Shown: positions 1-5,031 of the stretch, in pieces
Layout: each line of letters opens with the position of its first letter
Numbering within the stretch: position 1 is the first letter of the stretch
DNA from: VMCP01 sp964408945
Lineage (GTDB): Bacteria; Bacteroidota; Bacteroidia; NS11-12g; UBA955
Reading direction: 5' to 3'
Assembly (NCBI GenBank): GCA_964408945.1
Contig: CAYPBJ010000047.1
Coordinates: 1-9,329, forward strand
Length of the DNA: 9,329 bases
Notes under the pieces: generated by a model
What the model was told of the DNA's origin: nothing
What the model saw: the letters and a program-made list of their open reading frames with translations, nothing else
The model's database searches: none
Position numbers and translations under genes: made by a program

Positions 1-81
1 GTGCCTCAAAAAGGCCATGGATCGCTGTTTCAAGATTCTAATGCCCAGAAGGAATTTAATCTATTTTTAAAATCACACTGA
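1..81 (+). CDS. C-terminal end of a protein, possibly alpha/beta hydrolase (partial)
   Basis: The first frame is open from base 1 to a TGA at 79-81 and encodes 26 residues ending F-L-K-S-H; the gene begins outside the window. The stretch K-G-H-G-S-L-F, followed about 15 residues later by an amphipathic end (F-N-L-F-L-K-S-H), resembles the last segment of alpha/beta-hydrolase esterases, where the catalytic His sits in a G-H-G type turn before the final helix. That assignment is inference from a very short piece. The gene is convergent with the HEPN/MNT pair to its right. No clear terminator hairpin follows it. Confidence 0.42.
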   Translation: MPQKGHGSLFQDSNAQKEFNLFLKSH

Positions 82-137
82 TTAAATGAATTGTTTACTA
101 ACACATCAATAAAGTGGTTTTGTAAATAATTTAATTT

Positions 138-205
138 CCAAAATACAACCATCAACAGATGATTGATTTTGTGATTATAAGAAAGTTCAATTCGTGATTA
201 ACTGG
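138..205 (-). repeat. Intergenic degenerate repeat, copy C
   Basis: This stretch lies just beyond the stop codon of the broken hepT gene. Bases 140-166 match 2131-2157 at 26 of 27 positions (one A/C difference), and similarity continues more weakly to about 190. A third relative sits at 903-992. Unlike those two, this copy has no GCTCCCC-type box or terminator hairpin at its left end. The position directly 3' of a minus-strand gene is shared with copies A and B. Its function is unknown; it may be a recombination scar or a tRNA-derived relic. Confidence 0.6.
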
Positions 206-212
206 GATTCTG

Positions 213-544
213 TTATTTTAAGTCAATGAGATACTGATTTAGTACTTTGATTTTCAAACTGATGATATCCCAAACAATATCATAGTCAATACCGTAATAA
301 TCATGTATCAATTTGTCTCTGGTGCCAGCAATCTTTTTCCATTCAATGCCCGGGTGATTTTTTTTGAATTCGTCTGATAGTTTTTTGGTCGCTTCACCAA
401 TAATTTCAAGACACCTAATTGAAGCTCTGCAGAGTACTTCATCCGTTAGTACTCTTCTCGACTTAATTCAGTATTATGATTTAAGATGAATGAAGTTTCT
501 TCAAGAATGTGTTTGATTAACTCAATATCAGGATTGATAGACAT
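213..544 (-). pseudogene. hepT: HEPN-domain toxin HepT (DUF86 family), frameshifted
   Basis: The family is an HEPN RNase-like toxin silenced by the MNT nucleotidyltransferase encoded just upstream. The ATG at 544-542 opens a frame of 29 residues (start M-S-I-N-P-D-I-E-L-I) that meets an in-frame TAA at 448-446. Shifting frame at about 450-462 restores an 81-residue continuation to a TAA at 215-213, through C-L-E-I-I-G-E-A, H-P-G-I-E-W and the HEPN catalytic motif R-x4-H-x-Y (R-D-K-L-I-H-D-Y). The span is 332 nt, one base short of 111 codons, so a single-base deletion explains it. The restored protein would be about 110 residues, normal for HepT. The Tyr of the motif is the residue modified by MntA in studied systems. 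The gene overlaps mntA by 17 nt and was presumably translated with it. It is either a genuine toxin-inactivating mutation or an assembly error; I favour the first only modestly. Confidence 0.85.
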
Positions 545-845
545 TTTCTACCTCCTTCAAAATATGTGGCCCGATATGTTTACTTAAAGATTGCGGGGTG
601 ACGATTTCTACCTTTCTACCAAATAATTCTTCTAGGTAAAATGCCAAATCCATGAAATTATCGAATGACTTCTTTTCAGGTATGAAATCTACCAGTAAGT
701 CCACATCGCTATTTTCATTTACTGAGTCTTTTACAAACGAACCGAACAATCCTATTGATTTTACCCCGTATTGTGCAAATGCATCTTTAGCCTCAGCAAC
801 GGAGTTTAGAATGTCTGTTTTGCAATATACTTTTGAATTAGACAT
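528..845 (-). CDS. mntA: MntA-type minimal nucleotidyltransferase, antitoxin of HepT
   Basis: This 105-residue single-domain protein belongs to the MNT (minimal nucleotidyltransferase, Pol-beta fold) family. The signature G-S-x10-D-x-D is exact: G35-S36, then D47-V48-D49, with E80 in V-E-I-V as the likely third metal ligand (more often Asp). In characterised pairs MntA transfers AMP to a Tyr in the R-x4-H-x-Y motif of HepT and so neutralises the RNase; that role is family knowledge applied here. The gene comes first on the minus strand and its end overlaps the start of hepT by 17 nt, an arrangement typical of a coupled toxin-antitoxin operon. All catalytic residues are intact even though its partner is frameshifted, so the antitoxin now appears to be an orphan. 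A promoter-like TAAATTTG lies 14-21 nt upstream. Confidence 0.9.
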   Translation of the reverse strand: MSNSKVYCKTDILNSVAEAKDAFAQYGVKSIGLFGSFVKDSVNENSDVDLLVDFIPEKKSFDNFMDLAFYLEELFGRKVEIVTPQSLSKHIGPHILKEVENVYQS

Positions 846-858
846 AATTCGGTTTAAG

Positions 859-866
859 CAAATTTA
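859..866 (-). promoter_or_regulatory. Candidate Bacteroidota -7 box of mntA-hepT
   Basis: On the minus strand the octamer TAAATTTG matches the Bacteroidota consensus TAnnTTTG exactly and lies 14 nt upstream of the mntA ATG, which would give a very short leader. No convincing TTTG -33 box is found at the usual spacing, because that position falls in the adjacent terminator hairpin. The call rests on the -7 element only. Confidence 0.4.
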
Positions 867-872
867 AACAAA

Positions 873-896
873 AAAGCCATCAGAAATGATGGCTTT
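873..896 (-). terminator. Rho-independent terminator hairpin (bidirectional)
   Basis: A perfect 10-bp stem (873-882 with 887-896) closes a GAAA loop as read on the plus strand. It is flanked by an A run on the left (868-875) and a T-rich run on the right, so it can stop transcription in either direction. On the minus strand it would end the unit made of the SRPBCC and DUF3703 genes and insulate mntA just downstream. GGCTCCCC at 902-909 directly follows, as at the tRNA-Asn terminator. Confidence 0.85.
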
Positions 897-902
897 CTTT
901 TG

Positions 903-992
903 GCTCCCCTTATTGACGAAAGATGCAGCTATTATAAGATGATTGAGTTACTAACTATAACGAAATCAAAGAGTTAGTCTTCTTGTCAATTT
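903..992 (-). repeat. Intergenic degenerate repeat, copy A, with GGGGAGC box
   Basis: This copy aligns with 2114-2202 over about 89 nt with one gap; by hand count roughly 70% of positions agree, including GATGATTGAG in both. It fills the spacer between terminator 873-896 and the stop codon of the DUF3703 gene, ending about 18 nt before that stop. Its left edge, GGGGAGC on the minus strand, equals the last bases of the tRNA-Asn gene. Between that box and a GTTAG resembling the D-arm the length is within a few bases of a real tRNA, so it may be an eroded tRNA copy. That origin is inference. Confidence 0.6.
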
Positions 993-1010
993 GCAGGAGG
1001 TAATAATTGG

Positions 1011-1376
1011 TTATTTATTCTCTTCAATAATAGATTTCAAATCGGCCGGTATCTCCATTGGTTTTAATGGAGGTACGTTGGCACCTCCCGTATTGCCAAC
1101 AGGAATTTCGCCAACAAACGACTTTACACCACCGACAAGTAAACGAGGTATTTGCCCAATTATCTCTCTAAGGTCTTTAATCTTAATCCCGAAAATTAAC
1201 ATCTTCCAATGAACCAGGGTATGATGATAGGGATAGGGTTGACCAAGAATATGCGCCCTCTCTAAGTGGTGCCAGCTTGTCCTGAAATCATTATTTGAAA
1301 AAAAGTTATGCGCGATTTCCAATTCGTCACGAAAGAACGGCTTTAATCGATTGGGCATTGTAGTATGGATTTTCAT
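1011..1376 (-). CDS. DUF3703 family protein
   Basis: The product is 121 residues and matches the pattern I know for DUF3703: an N-terminal helix (D-E-L-E-I-A-H), then W-H-H-L-E-R-A-H-I-L-G-Q-P-Y-P (about 35-49), H-x3-H-W-K-M-L (52-59), R-E-I-I-G-Q-I-P-R-L (about 69-78), and a C-terminal G-E-I-P-V-G-N-T-G-G-A-N-V (about 88-100). The conserved His, Glu and Trp residues suggest metal or ligand binding, but no activity is established for this family to my knowledge. It starts 58 nt after the SRPBCC gene stop and probably shares its transcript, which would end at the hairpin at 873-896. The ATG at 1376 is chosen because it gives the full family length; a second Met lies at residue 7. Confidence 0.85.
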   Translation of the reverse strand: MKIHTTMPNRLKPFFRDELEIAHNFFSNNDFRTSWHHLERAHILGQPYPYHHTLVHWKMLIFGIKIKDLREIIGQIPRLLVGGVKSFVGEIPVGNTGGANVPPLKPMEIPADLKSIIEENK

Positions 1377-1434
1377 GCGAATTATTTAAAAGATTTTATT
1401 TTAACTCTAAAGTGCTAAAGCAGAAGCTGATTAA

Positions 1435-1986
1435 TTATTCCCCGAATATAAGATTATTGGACGCTACAATCTGCCAACGTTTTTGACGGTGTTTATAAAA
1501 TTTCTTTGCAAAAGAGGTTATCAATCCGGTCATTATTTCCCCGTAAATTGTTATTGCGTCCTCGTAATAAATGCTACCATTACCTAATTCTCTCATCATT
1601 ACTTCGTGATTCCAAACTTTTGCACCCTTATCCCATTCATTGGTAGATATAGTATAATTTTCGTTGTCAATTTTCTTTATTGATAAGTAGTGTACCCCGC
1701 CGAAAGGTATAAATCCAAAAACACGCATTTTAGCCCCGTAGGTTTTTCCAACTTCCCATTTCTTAGGAAAATCTTCACCCACTGATTTGAATTTTATCAT
1801 CCCCTTTGCCACAAATTCCAATAAAGCCGGGGTTTTGACATTCTCCCAAGCAGTATCAATCCCCATTGGAATCTCACAATGGACAGTTAGTTTTTTGGCC
1901 TTAACCTTTCTGCCATTATAATCAATGATAACAGACTCAACTTTAGCAACTGGCTTATTTTTTTGAGCATTTACATTCATTCCCAT
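1435..1986 (-). CDS. SRPBCC/polyketide-cyclase-like protein with displaced signal peptide
   Basis: The annotated frame starts at the first in-frame ATG and gives 183 residues with features of the SRPBCC (START/Bet v1-like) fold: I-D-T-A-W-E-N-V-K-T-P-A-L-L near the start, a central F-G-F-I-P-F-G-G-V-H, and a C-terminal helix F-A-K-K-F-Y-K-H-R-Q-K-R-W. Such proteins bind hydrophobic ligands; the ligand here is unknown. The first residues, M-G-M-N-V-N-A-Q, look like the tail of a signal peptide. The frame is open for 12 codons further upstream and encodes I-K-N-L-L-V-F-L-G-I-L-G, a perfect hydrophobic core, beginning at an ATA (2022-2020) where M-K-N-L-L would be expected; a TAA lies two codons before it. 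The true start may therefore be that ATA, or the ATG of the signal peptide has been lost and export abolished. The DUF3703 gene follows after 58 nt. Confidence 0.78.
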   Translation of the reverse strand: MGMNVNAQKNKPVAKVESVIIDYNGRKVKAKKLTVHCEIPMGIDTAWENVKTPALLEFVAKGMIKFKSVGEDFPKKWEVGKTYGAKMRVFGFIPFGGVHYLSIKKIDNENYTISTNEWDKGAKVWNHEVMMRELGNGSIYYEDAITIYGEIMTGLITSFAKKFYKHRQKRWQIVASNNLIFGE

Positions 1987-2070
1987 TCCTAAAATTCCTA
2001 AAAAAACAAGAAGATTCTTTATTGCTTAACTTCTACTTGGCAGAAAGTGAGATTTCTTTCCCAAAAACAA

Positions 2071-2103
2071 AAAAGGGTTACACTATACAAGTATAATCCT
2101 TTT
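2071..2103 (-). terminator. Terminator-like hairpin upstream of the SRPBCC gene
   Basis: A 10-bp stem (2071-2080 with 2094-2103, one G-T pair) encloses a 13-nt loop. An A run (2061-2074, one C and one further break) lies to the left, so on the minus strand the stem is followed by T residues. It would terminate transcription coming from the TfoX_C gene and lies next to GAGGAGC (minus strand) of repeat copy B, the same order as at 873-909 and 3771-3809. Confidence 0.6.
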
Positions 2104-2113
2104 ACTTTTATAT

Positions 2114-2202
2114 GCTCCTCTAATTGATCAAAAATACAACCATCAACCGATGATTGAGTATATGATGATTAGAAAATTAAAGGGTTGAACTTCCTGCAAT
2201 TT
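2114..2202 (-). repeat. Intergenic degenerate repeat, copy B
   Basis: This is the closest relative of copy A (roughly 70% over 89 nt by hand) and shares 26 of 27 bases with copy C at 2131-2157. It lies directly 3' of the TfoX_C gene, ending 13 nt from its stop codon, and starts with GCTCCTC, one base off the GCTCCCC tRNA-end box. With the hairpin at 2071-2103 it fills most of the spacer between 1987 and 2215. Confidence 0.65.
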
Positions 2203-2215
2203 TTAAAAAATTGAA

Positions 2216-2470
2216 TCATGGTAGTTTTTTAAGGATTTTTTTAATTTCATCCTTTTCAAGAGGGGTGATTTCATTCCAACTCTTACCTTGCAATCCCATT
2301 TCAATAGAGTAAAATATATTAATGTGTGGAACTACTCCGGATCTTTCTAATTTCTTCTTGATAGTTCTGTAATCTGATTCTATCAGTTCTTTTCTAGAAT
2401 ATATTTCAATAAGGTTCATTATTTTGACCATATATGGACCGAAGTTTTTTATTTCATCAAGGTCATTCAT
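2216..2470 (-). CDS. TfoX C-terminal-domain protein
   Basis: The 84-residue product is a stand-alone TfoX_C domain. It opens with I-K-N-F-G-P-Y-M-V-K-I-M, the helix-hairpin-helix-like L-P-N-I-G-P segment of the family, then Y-R-T-I-K-K-K-L-E-R-S-G (about 39-50), then I-N-I-F-Y-S-I-E-M-G-L-Q-G-K-S-W-N-E-I (about 51-70), matching the family's L-Y-A-L-E-G-A-L-x-G-x-x-W block. The end is rich in Lys (K-K-I-L-K-K-L-P). The TfoX N-terminal domain, which pairs with it in Sxy/TfoX competence regulators, is absent; many bacteria carry the C-terminal domain alone and its role is unclear. It begins 10 nt after the stop of the Fic remnant, so it was perhaps brought next to it by the deletion that removed the rest of fic, or arrived as its own module. 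Confidence 0.82.
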   Translation of the reverse strand: MNDLDEIKNFGPYMVKIMNLIEIYSRKELIESDYRTIKKKLERSGVVPHINIFYSIEMGLQGKSWNEITPLEKDEIKKILKKLP

Positions 2471-2480
2471 TAATTATGGC

Positions 2481-2630
2481 TTAAACTATACAATTATAAA
2501 CCTTAAAGCGCTCATAGGCCAATAGGACTTTTTCATCCTCAATATTGGCAAGATTGCGTAAAACCCAATTTTGCTGTACATATTGGTTGATAGGGTCAAC
2601 ATATCGATACTGATTATTTGGAATTTGCAT
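2481..2630 (-). pseudogene. N-terminal remnant of a Fic-family toxin
   Basis: An ATG at 2630-2628 opens a 49-residue frame ending at TAA 2483-2481. It reads Y-R-Y-V-D-P (about 8-13) and then N-W-V-L-R-N-L-A-N-I-E-D-E (21-33), which matches the usual start of Fic proteins (Y-x-D-P ... G-V-L-R-N-L-x-G-I-x-D, followed by L and E residues). The core Fic fold and the catalytic motif H-P-F-x-D/E-G-N-G-R are absent here and I do not see them elsewhere in the window, so no AMP transfer is possible. It overlaps the upstream antitoxin by 17 nt, the expected coupling for a VbhA/Fic-type pair. The frame departs from family pattern near residue 44 and stops soon after. The identification rests on a short N-terminus plus the antitoxin next to it. 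Confidence 0.7.
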
Positions 2631-2832
2631 ACAATGCTTTCAAGAAACTTGATTCTGATACAGTACCGAATTTCCAATCAACATAGAGTTGTAGCAACTC
2701 TTTGGTAGGTTCAAAACCTTCAAACATATTGCTGCCAATTGCATTTGCAGTAATTTCCAATGCTTCTATACTAGAAAACTTGACTCCCATGATGGTTAGG
2801 TTTTCTTTGTCTATTTCAATTTCTCGGTACAT
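2614..2832 (-). CDS. VbhA-type antitoxin of a Fic toxin
   Basis: The 72-residue product carries S34-N-M-F-E38-G39, an exact match to the Fic inhibitory-helix motif (S/T)-x-x-x-E-(G/N). In class I Fic antitoxins the Glu of this helix blocks ATP gamma-phosphate binding in the partner toxin. After it come F-E-P-T-K-E-L-L-Q-L-Y and W-K-F-G-T-V-S-E-S-S-F, the pattern of the VbhA family (E-G-x-x-P-T, then G-x-I/V-S-x-E). The frame is open up to 2910, but that Met lies inside the terminator hairpin 2901-2926 and upstream of the promoter, so I chose the ATG at 2832, about 33 nt after the -7 box. The downstream toxin survives only as a 49-codon stub, so this antitoxin is probably an orphan. Confidence 0.8.
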   Translation of the reverse strand: MYREIEIDKENLTIMGVKFSSIEALEITANAIGSNMFEGFEPTKELLQLYVDWKFGTVSESSFLKALYANSK

Positions 2833-2864
2833 AATAGCTTGCGGTTGGAAATTGACGTATCTAA

Positions 2865-2895
2865 CGAAGATATAAGAATTAACTGTGATTCCAAA
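2865..2895 (-). promoter_or_regulatory. Bacteroidota-type promoter of the antitoxin/Fic operon
   Basis: On the minus strand TTTG (2895-2892) is followed after exactly 19 nt by TATCTTCG (2872-2865). This fits the Bacteroidota layout TTTG-N19-TAnnTTTG with one mismatch in the -7 box. It lies 32 nt upstream of the antitoxin ATG at 2832, immediately after the terminator hairpin of the preceding module. Confidence 0.6.
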
Positions 2896-2900
2896 ACAAA

Positions 2901-2926
2901 AAAGCCCCACATTTCTGTGAGGCTTT
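2901..2926 (-). terminator. Terminator hairpin between the membrane-protein and antitoxin modules
   Basis: The stem 2901-2910 with 2917-2926 has nine pairs and one A-C mismatch around a 6-nt loop (AGAAAT on the minus strand, identical to the loop of the tRNA-Asn terminator). An A run at 2893-2903 becomes the T tail on the minus strand, and TTTTTT follows on the plus side. GCTCCCC (2936-2942) lies directly next to it. Confidence 0.8.
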
Positions 2927-2935
2927 CTATTTTTT

Positions 2936-3010
2936 GCTCCCCAAACGGGGCTATTCTCGAACCAATTTTGGGATGAATTGAGAGTCTATGCGACTCTTAA
3001 CTATTTAATA
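2936..3010 (-). other. Candidate decayed tRNA copy (relic D)
   Basis: On the minus strand this stretch ends GGGGAGC, as the tRNA-Asn gene does, and contains GGTTCGAG (2963-2956), identical to the T-stem/T-loop of that tRNA, 20 nt from the end box rather than 15. Further upstream, GTTAAGAG resembles the D-arm GTTAGAG at nearly the right distance (38 versus 34 nt from the T-loop), and GACTCTCAAT sits where an anticodon loop would be. A cloverleaf is not restored: the acceptor partner strand and T-stem do not pair, and GGGG instead folds on a nearby CCCC (2939-2950). I regard it as a remnant left by insertion or duplication at the tRNA, not a working gene. The rest of the spacer up to 3122 shows nothing else I recognise. 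Confidence 0.5.
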
Positions 3011-3122
3011 ACAAGTCTTAGCATGATGCACTAATTGTTGCCAGAACTTTGATTAAAACTCATTTTTGATTTTGGTAACCATGGAAAATAATCTCAGACC
3101 TCATTATGACAGTGGCTAGTTT

Positions 3123-3638
3123 TTATATTTTATTTTCCAATAAGTCCTTTGATAAGCTTGCAACTTTTAGTTTTCTGTTTCTAAATATGTAGTTAAGATC
3201 GGATGTATTGTCAATCATTAGCTGTCTATAGTAGTAATTTATATGTTCAAGAATGCCAAATACGTTGACCGCAATGGCCCAATAATTCAAATTATTAGTT
3301 TTTACAGTCCAATTATTAAGGAAAATCTGAAGAATAAATACGAAAGGGATTAAGCTAATAAAAAGCAGATTTAGTATTTTGGATTTTTTAAAAAACAAAA
3401 GATTAGATTTTTGGTCAATAGTTACTCCTTTTAAACTATGCAGTTTCAATTTAAAATAATGTTGCCCTTGAAACAAGATGAAAATACAGAGAGCCAGTCC
3501 GTATAAAAGAAAAACAACATCAATTGGAGAGTTTGTGAACAGCACATAAACCGCAATAGCAGGGAAAGTAATAAAGGCATGCGATCTTTCCATGGCATAC
3601 GTTCTTTTCAGTCTATTTATTAGTTTCAATTTACTCAT
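3123..3638 (-). CDS. Four-helix inner-membrane protein of unknown function
   Basis: The 171-residue product has four hydrophobic segments, at about residues 22-37, 40-58, 91-108 and 117-133, with a positively charged N-terminus (K-L-K-L-I-N-R-L-K-R) that puts it on the cytoplasmic side. Between helices 2 and 3 is a basic loop containing K-G-V-T-I-D-Q-K-S-N-L-L-F-F-K-K. After helix 4 comes an aromatic stretch, E-H-I-N-Y-Y-Y-R-Q-L-M, and a basic C-terminal tail rich in Arg and Lys. I do not recognise a named family. It is the module nearest the tRNA-Asn gene and is transcribed in the same direction, with the tRNA terminator between them. The spacer 3639-3770 shows no clear promoter or other element. 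Confidence 0.75.
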   Translation of the reverse strand: MSKLKLINRLKRTYAMERSHAFITFPAIAVYVLFTNSPIDVVFLLYGLALCIFILFQGQHYFKLKLHSLKGVTIDQKSNLLFFKKSKILNLLFISLIPFVFILQIFLNNWTVKTNNLNYWAIAVNVFGILEHINYYYRQLMIDNTSDLNYIFRNRKLKVASLSKDLLENKI

Positions 3639-3770
3639 TTCTCAGGTTTAATTCATTCTTAACTCACGCAAGTTATAAAATTGTATGATATTTTCGAACT
3701 ACCTATCAGAGTATTTTGGCTTCTCTAATCCTCAGTGATATCAAGGGTTTCCAAGAATCAGGCATAAAAA

Positions 3771-3792
3771 AAGGCGACATTTCTGTCGCCTT
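3771..3792 (-). terminator. Terminator of the tRNA-Asn gene
   Basis: A perfect 8-bp GC-rich stem (3771-3778 with 3785-3792) encloses a 6-nt loop, AGAAAT on the minus strand, and is followed on that strand by seven T residues (A run 3766-3772). It lies 11 nt past the 3' end of the tRNA. The hairpins at 873-896 and 2901-2926 stand in the same place relative to their GGGGAGC boxes. Confidence 0.9.
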
Positions 3793-3803
3793 GTCTAGTG
3801 TTG

Positions 3804-3877
3804 CTCCCCGAGCTGGACTCGAACCAGCGACCTATTGATTAACAGTCAATTGCTCTAACCAGCTGAGCTATCGAGGA
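3804..3877 (-). tRNA. tRNA-Asn (anticodon GTT)
   Basis: The 74-nt gene folds into a full cloverleaf on the minus strand: acceptor TCCTCGA with TCGGGGA (one T-G pair), D-stem GCTC/GAGC, anticodon stem ATTGA/TCAAT with loop CTGTTAA (anticodon GTT at 3843-3841), variable loop AGGTC, T-stem GCTGG/CCAGC with TTCGAGT, and discriminator G. The 3' CCA is not encoded (CAA follows), as usual in Bacteroidota, so it is added after transcription. It marks the border between the patchwork of small minus-strand genes on its 3' side and the core-like genes beyond its 5' end; tRNA 3' ends are common targets of integrases. Confidence 0.97.
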
Positions 3878-3934
3878 GTCTGTTATTCCCCTAACGGGAG
3901 TGCAAATTTAATGCAATCTTGAGCTAAATTTCAA

Positions 3935-3942
3935 TACCTTTG
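3935..3942 (+). promoter_or_regulatory. Candidate -7 box of the PfkB kinase gene
   Basis: TACCTTTG matches TAnnTTTG exactly and lies 26 nt upstream of the kinase ATG. The sequence between is A-rich with no Shine-Dalgarno motif, typical of this phylum. A -33 TTTG at the standard distance is not evident; a TTG at 3919-3921 is too close. Confidence 0.55.
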
Positions 3943-3968
3943 CAAAAAAAATTATAAAAAAATTTCAA

Positions 3969-4880
3969 ATGAGTCTCTTAGTTATTGGTTCTGTTGCATT
4001 TGACGCTATTGATACCCCCTTCGGTTCAACCGGAAAAATTGTGGGTGGGGCCGCTTCTTACATCTCTTTGGCCACTTCCCTCCTTCATGATCAGGTGGGT
4101 TTGGTAGCTGTGGTAGGTGAAGATTTTGATTTCGATTTTGTGGAAACCCTCAACCAAAGAGGAGTGAATACCGATGGACTTCAAATTAAAAAAGGTGAGA
4201 AATCTTTCTTTTGGCACGGAAAATATCACCTCGATATGAATAGCCGCGATACCATTACTACTGAACTCAATGTTTTAGGAGATTTTGATCCCATCATTCC
4301 CGAAAGTCAAAGTGCACCCCATTTCGTGATGTTGGGGAATTTAAGTCCCCAAGTACAGTTAAAAACTATCGAAAGAATTTCTCAAAAGCCCAAGTTGGTT
4401 GTCATGGATACCATGAACTTTTGGATGGATATTGCTCTTGACGAGCTAAAAGAAGTTATAGCTAAAGTAGATGTTCTAACCATCAACGATGAAGAAGCAC
4501 GCCAACTATCTGGTGAATATAGTTTGAGAAAAGCTGCCAGAATCATTCAAGCAATGGGTCCTCAAACGCTGATCATCAAAAAAGGCGAACACGGCGCGTT
4601 ATTGTTCGGTACTGACGATCAAGTGTTTTTCTGTCCAGCCTTGCCTCTAGAAGAAGTTTTTGATCCTACGGGGGCTGGTGATACGTTTGCTGGTGGTTTC
4701 GTGGGATATTTAGCCAGCAAAGGAGCCACAGATTTCGAATCAATGAAGAAAGCCGTAGTTTACGGCAGTGCACTCGCTAGCTTCTGCGTGGAGAAATTCG
4801 GCACCGAACGCTTACAAAGTGTAACTCACGATGAACTAAATGCCCGTCTTTCTCAATTTGAGAAGATGATGACGGTTTAG
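3969..4880 (+). CDS. PfkB/ribokinase-family carbohydrate kinase
   Basis: This 303-residue protein has the normal length of the PfkB family, which phosphorylates sugars or nucleosides with ATP in the cytoplasm. It starts S-L-L-V-I-G-S-V-A-F-D (beta-strand and substrate loop), has the first signature region around G26-G-A-A-S-Y-I-S-L-A, the Mg-associated motif N173-D-E-E-A (usual N-x-x-E), the I-K-K-G-E-H-G-A-L segment (203-211) and the second PfkB signature D232-P-T-G-A-G-D-T-F-A-G-G, whose G-A-G-D forms the anion hole with D238 as catalytic base. No residue fixes the substrate; ribokinase, fructokinase and adenosine-kinase-like roles all remain possible. The ATG is supported by the -7 box upstream. 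It is convergent with the GH13 gene; its stop is followed after 4 nt by a heptamer repeat array rather than a hairpin terminator. Confidence 0.92.
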   Translation: MSLLVIGSVAFDAIDTPFGSTGKIVGGAASYISLATSLLHDQVGLVAVVGEDFDFDFVETLNQRGVNTDGLQIKKGEKSFFWHGKYHLDMNSRDTITTELNVLGDFDPIIPESQSAPHFVMLGNLSPQVQLKTIERISQKPKLVVMDTMNFWMDIALDELKEVIAKVDVLTINDEEARQLSGEYSLRKAARIIQAMGPQTLIIKKGEHGALLFGTDDQVFFCPALPLEEVFDPTGAGDTFAGGFVGYLASKGATDFESMKKAVVYGSALASFCVEKFGTERLQSVTHDELNARLSQFEKMMTV

Positions 4881-4884
4881 TTTT

Positions 4885-5027
<143 letters not shown>

Positions 5028-5031
<4 letters not shown>

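Noticed and set aside
903..992. Integron attC site
   Set aside because: The same-strand small-gene array suggested gene cassettes, but I could not find paired RYYYAAC/GTTRRRY cores with inner L boxes in copies A, B or C. The short ACTAAC/GTTAGT inverted pair in copy A is not conserved in B or C.
2486..2677. 63-residue minus-strand frame overlapping the Fic remnant
   Set aside because: It is the alternative frame of the antitoxin end and the Fic stub; its sequence has no family resemblance, while the stub frame reads as a Fic N-terminus.
2833..2910. Longer N-terminus of the Fic antitoxin starting at 2910
   Set aside because: The extra 26 codons run through the terminator hairpin and the predicted promoter, so they are unlikely to be translated.
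3804..3877. tRNA-Asn as a damaged copy because CCA is missing
   Set aside because: All stems and conserved loop bases are intact, and absence of an encoded CCA is normal in this phylum.
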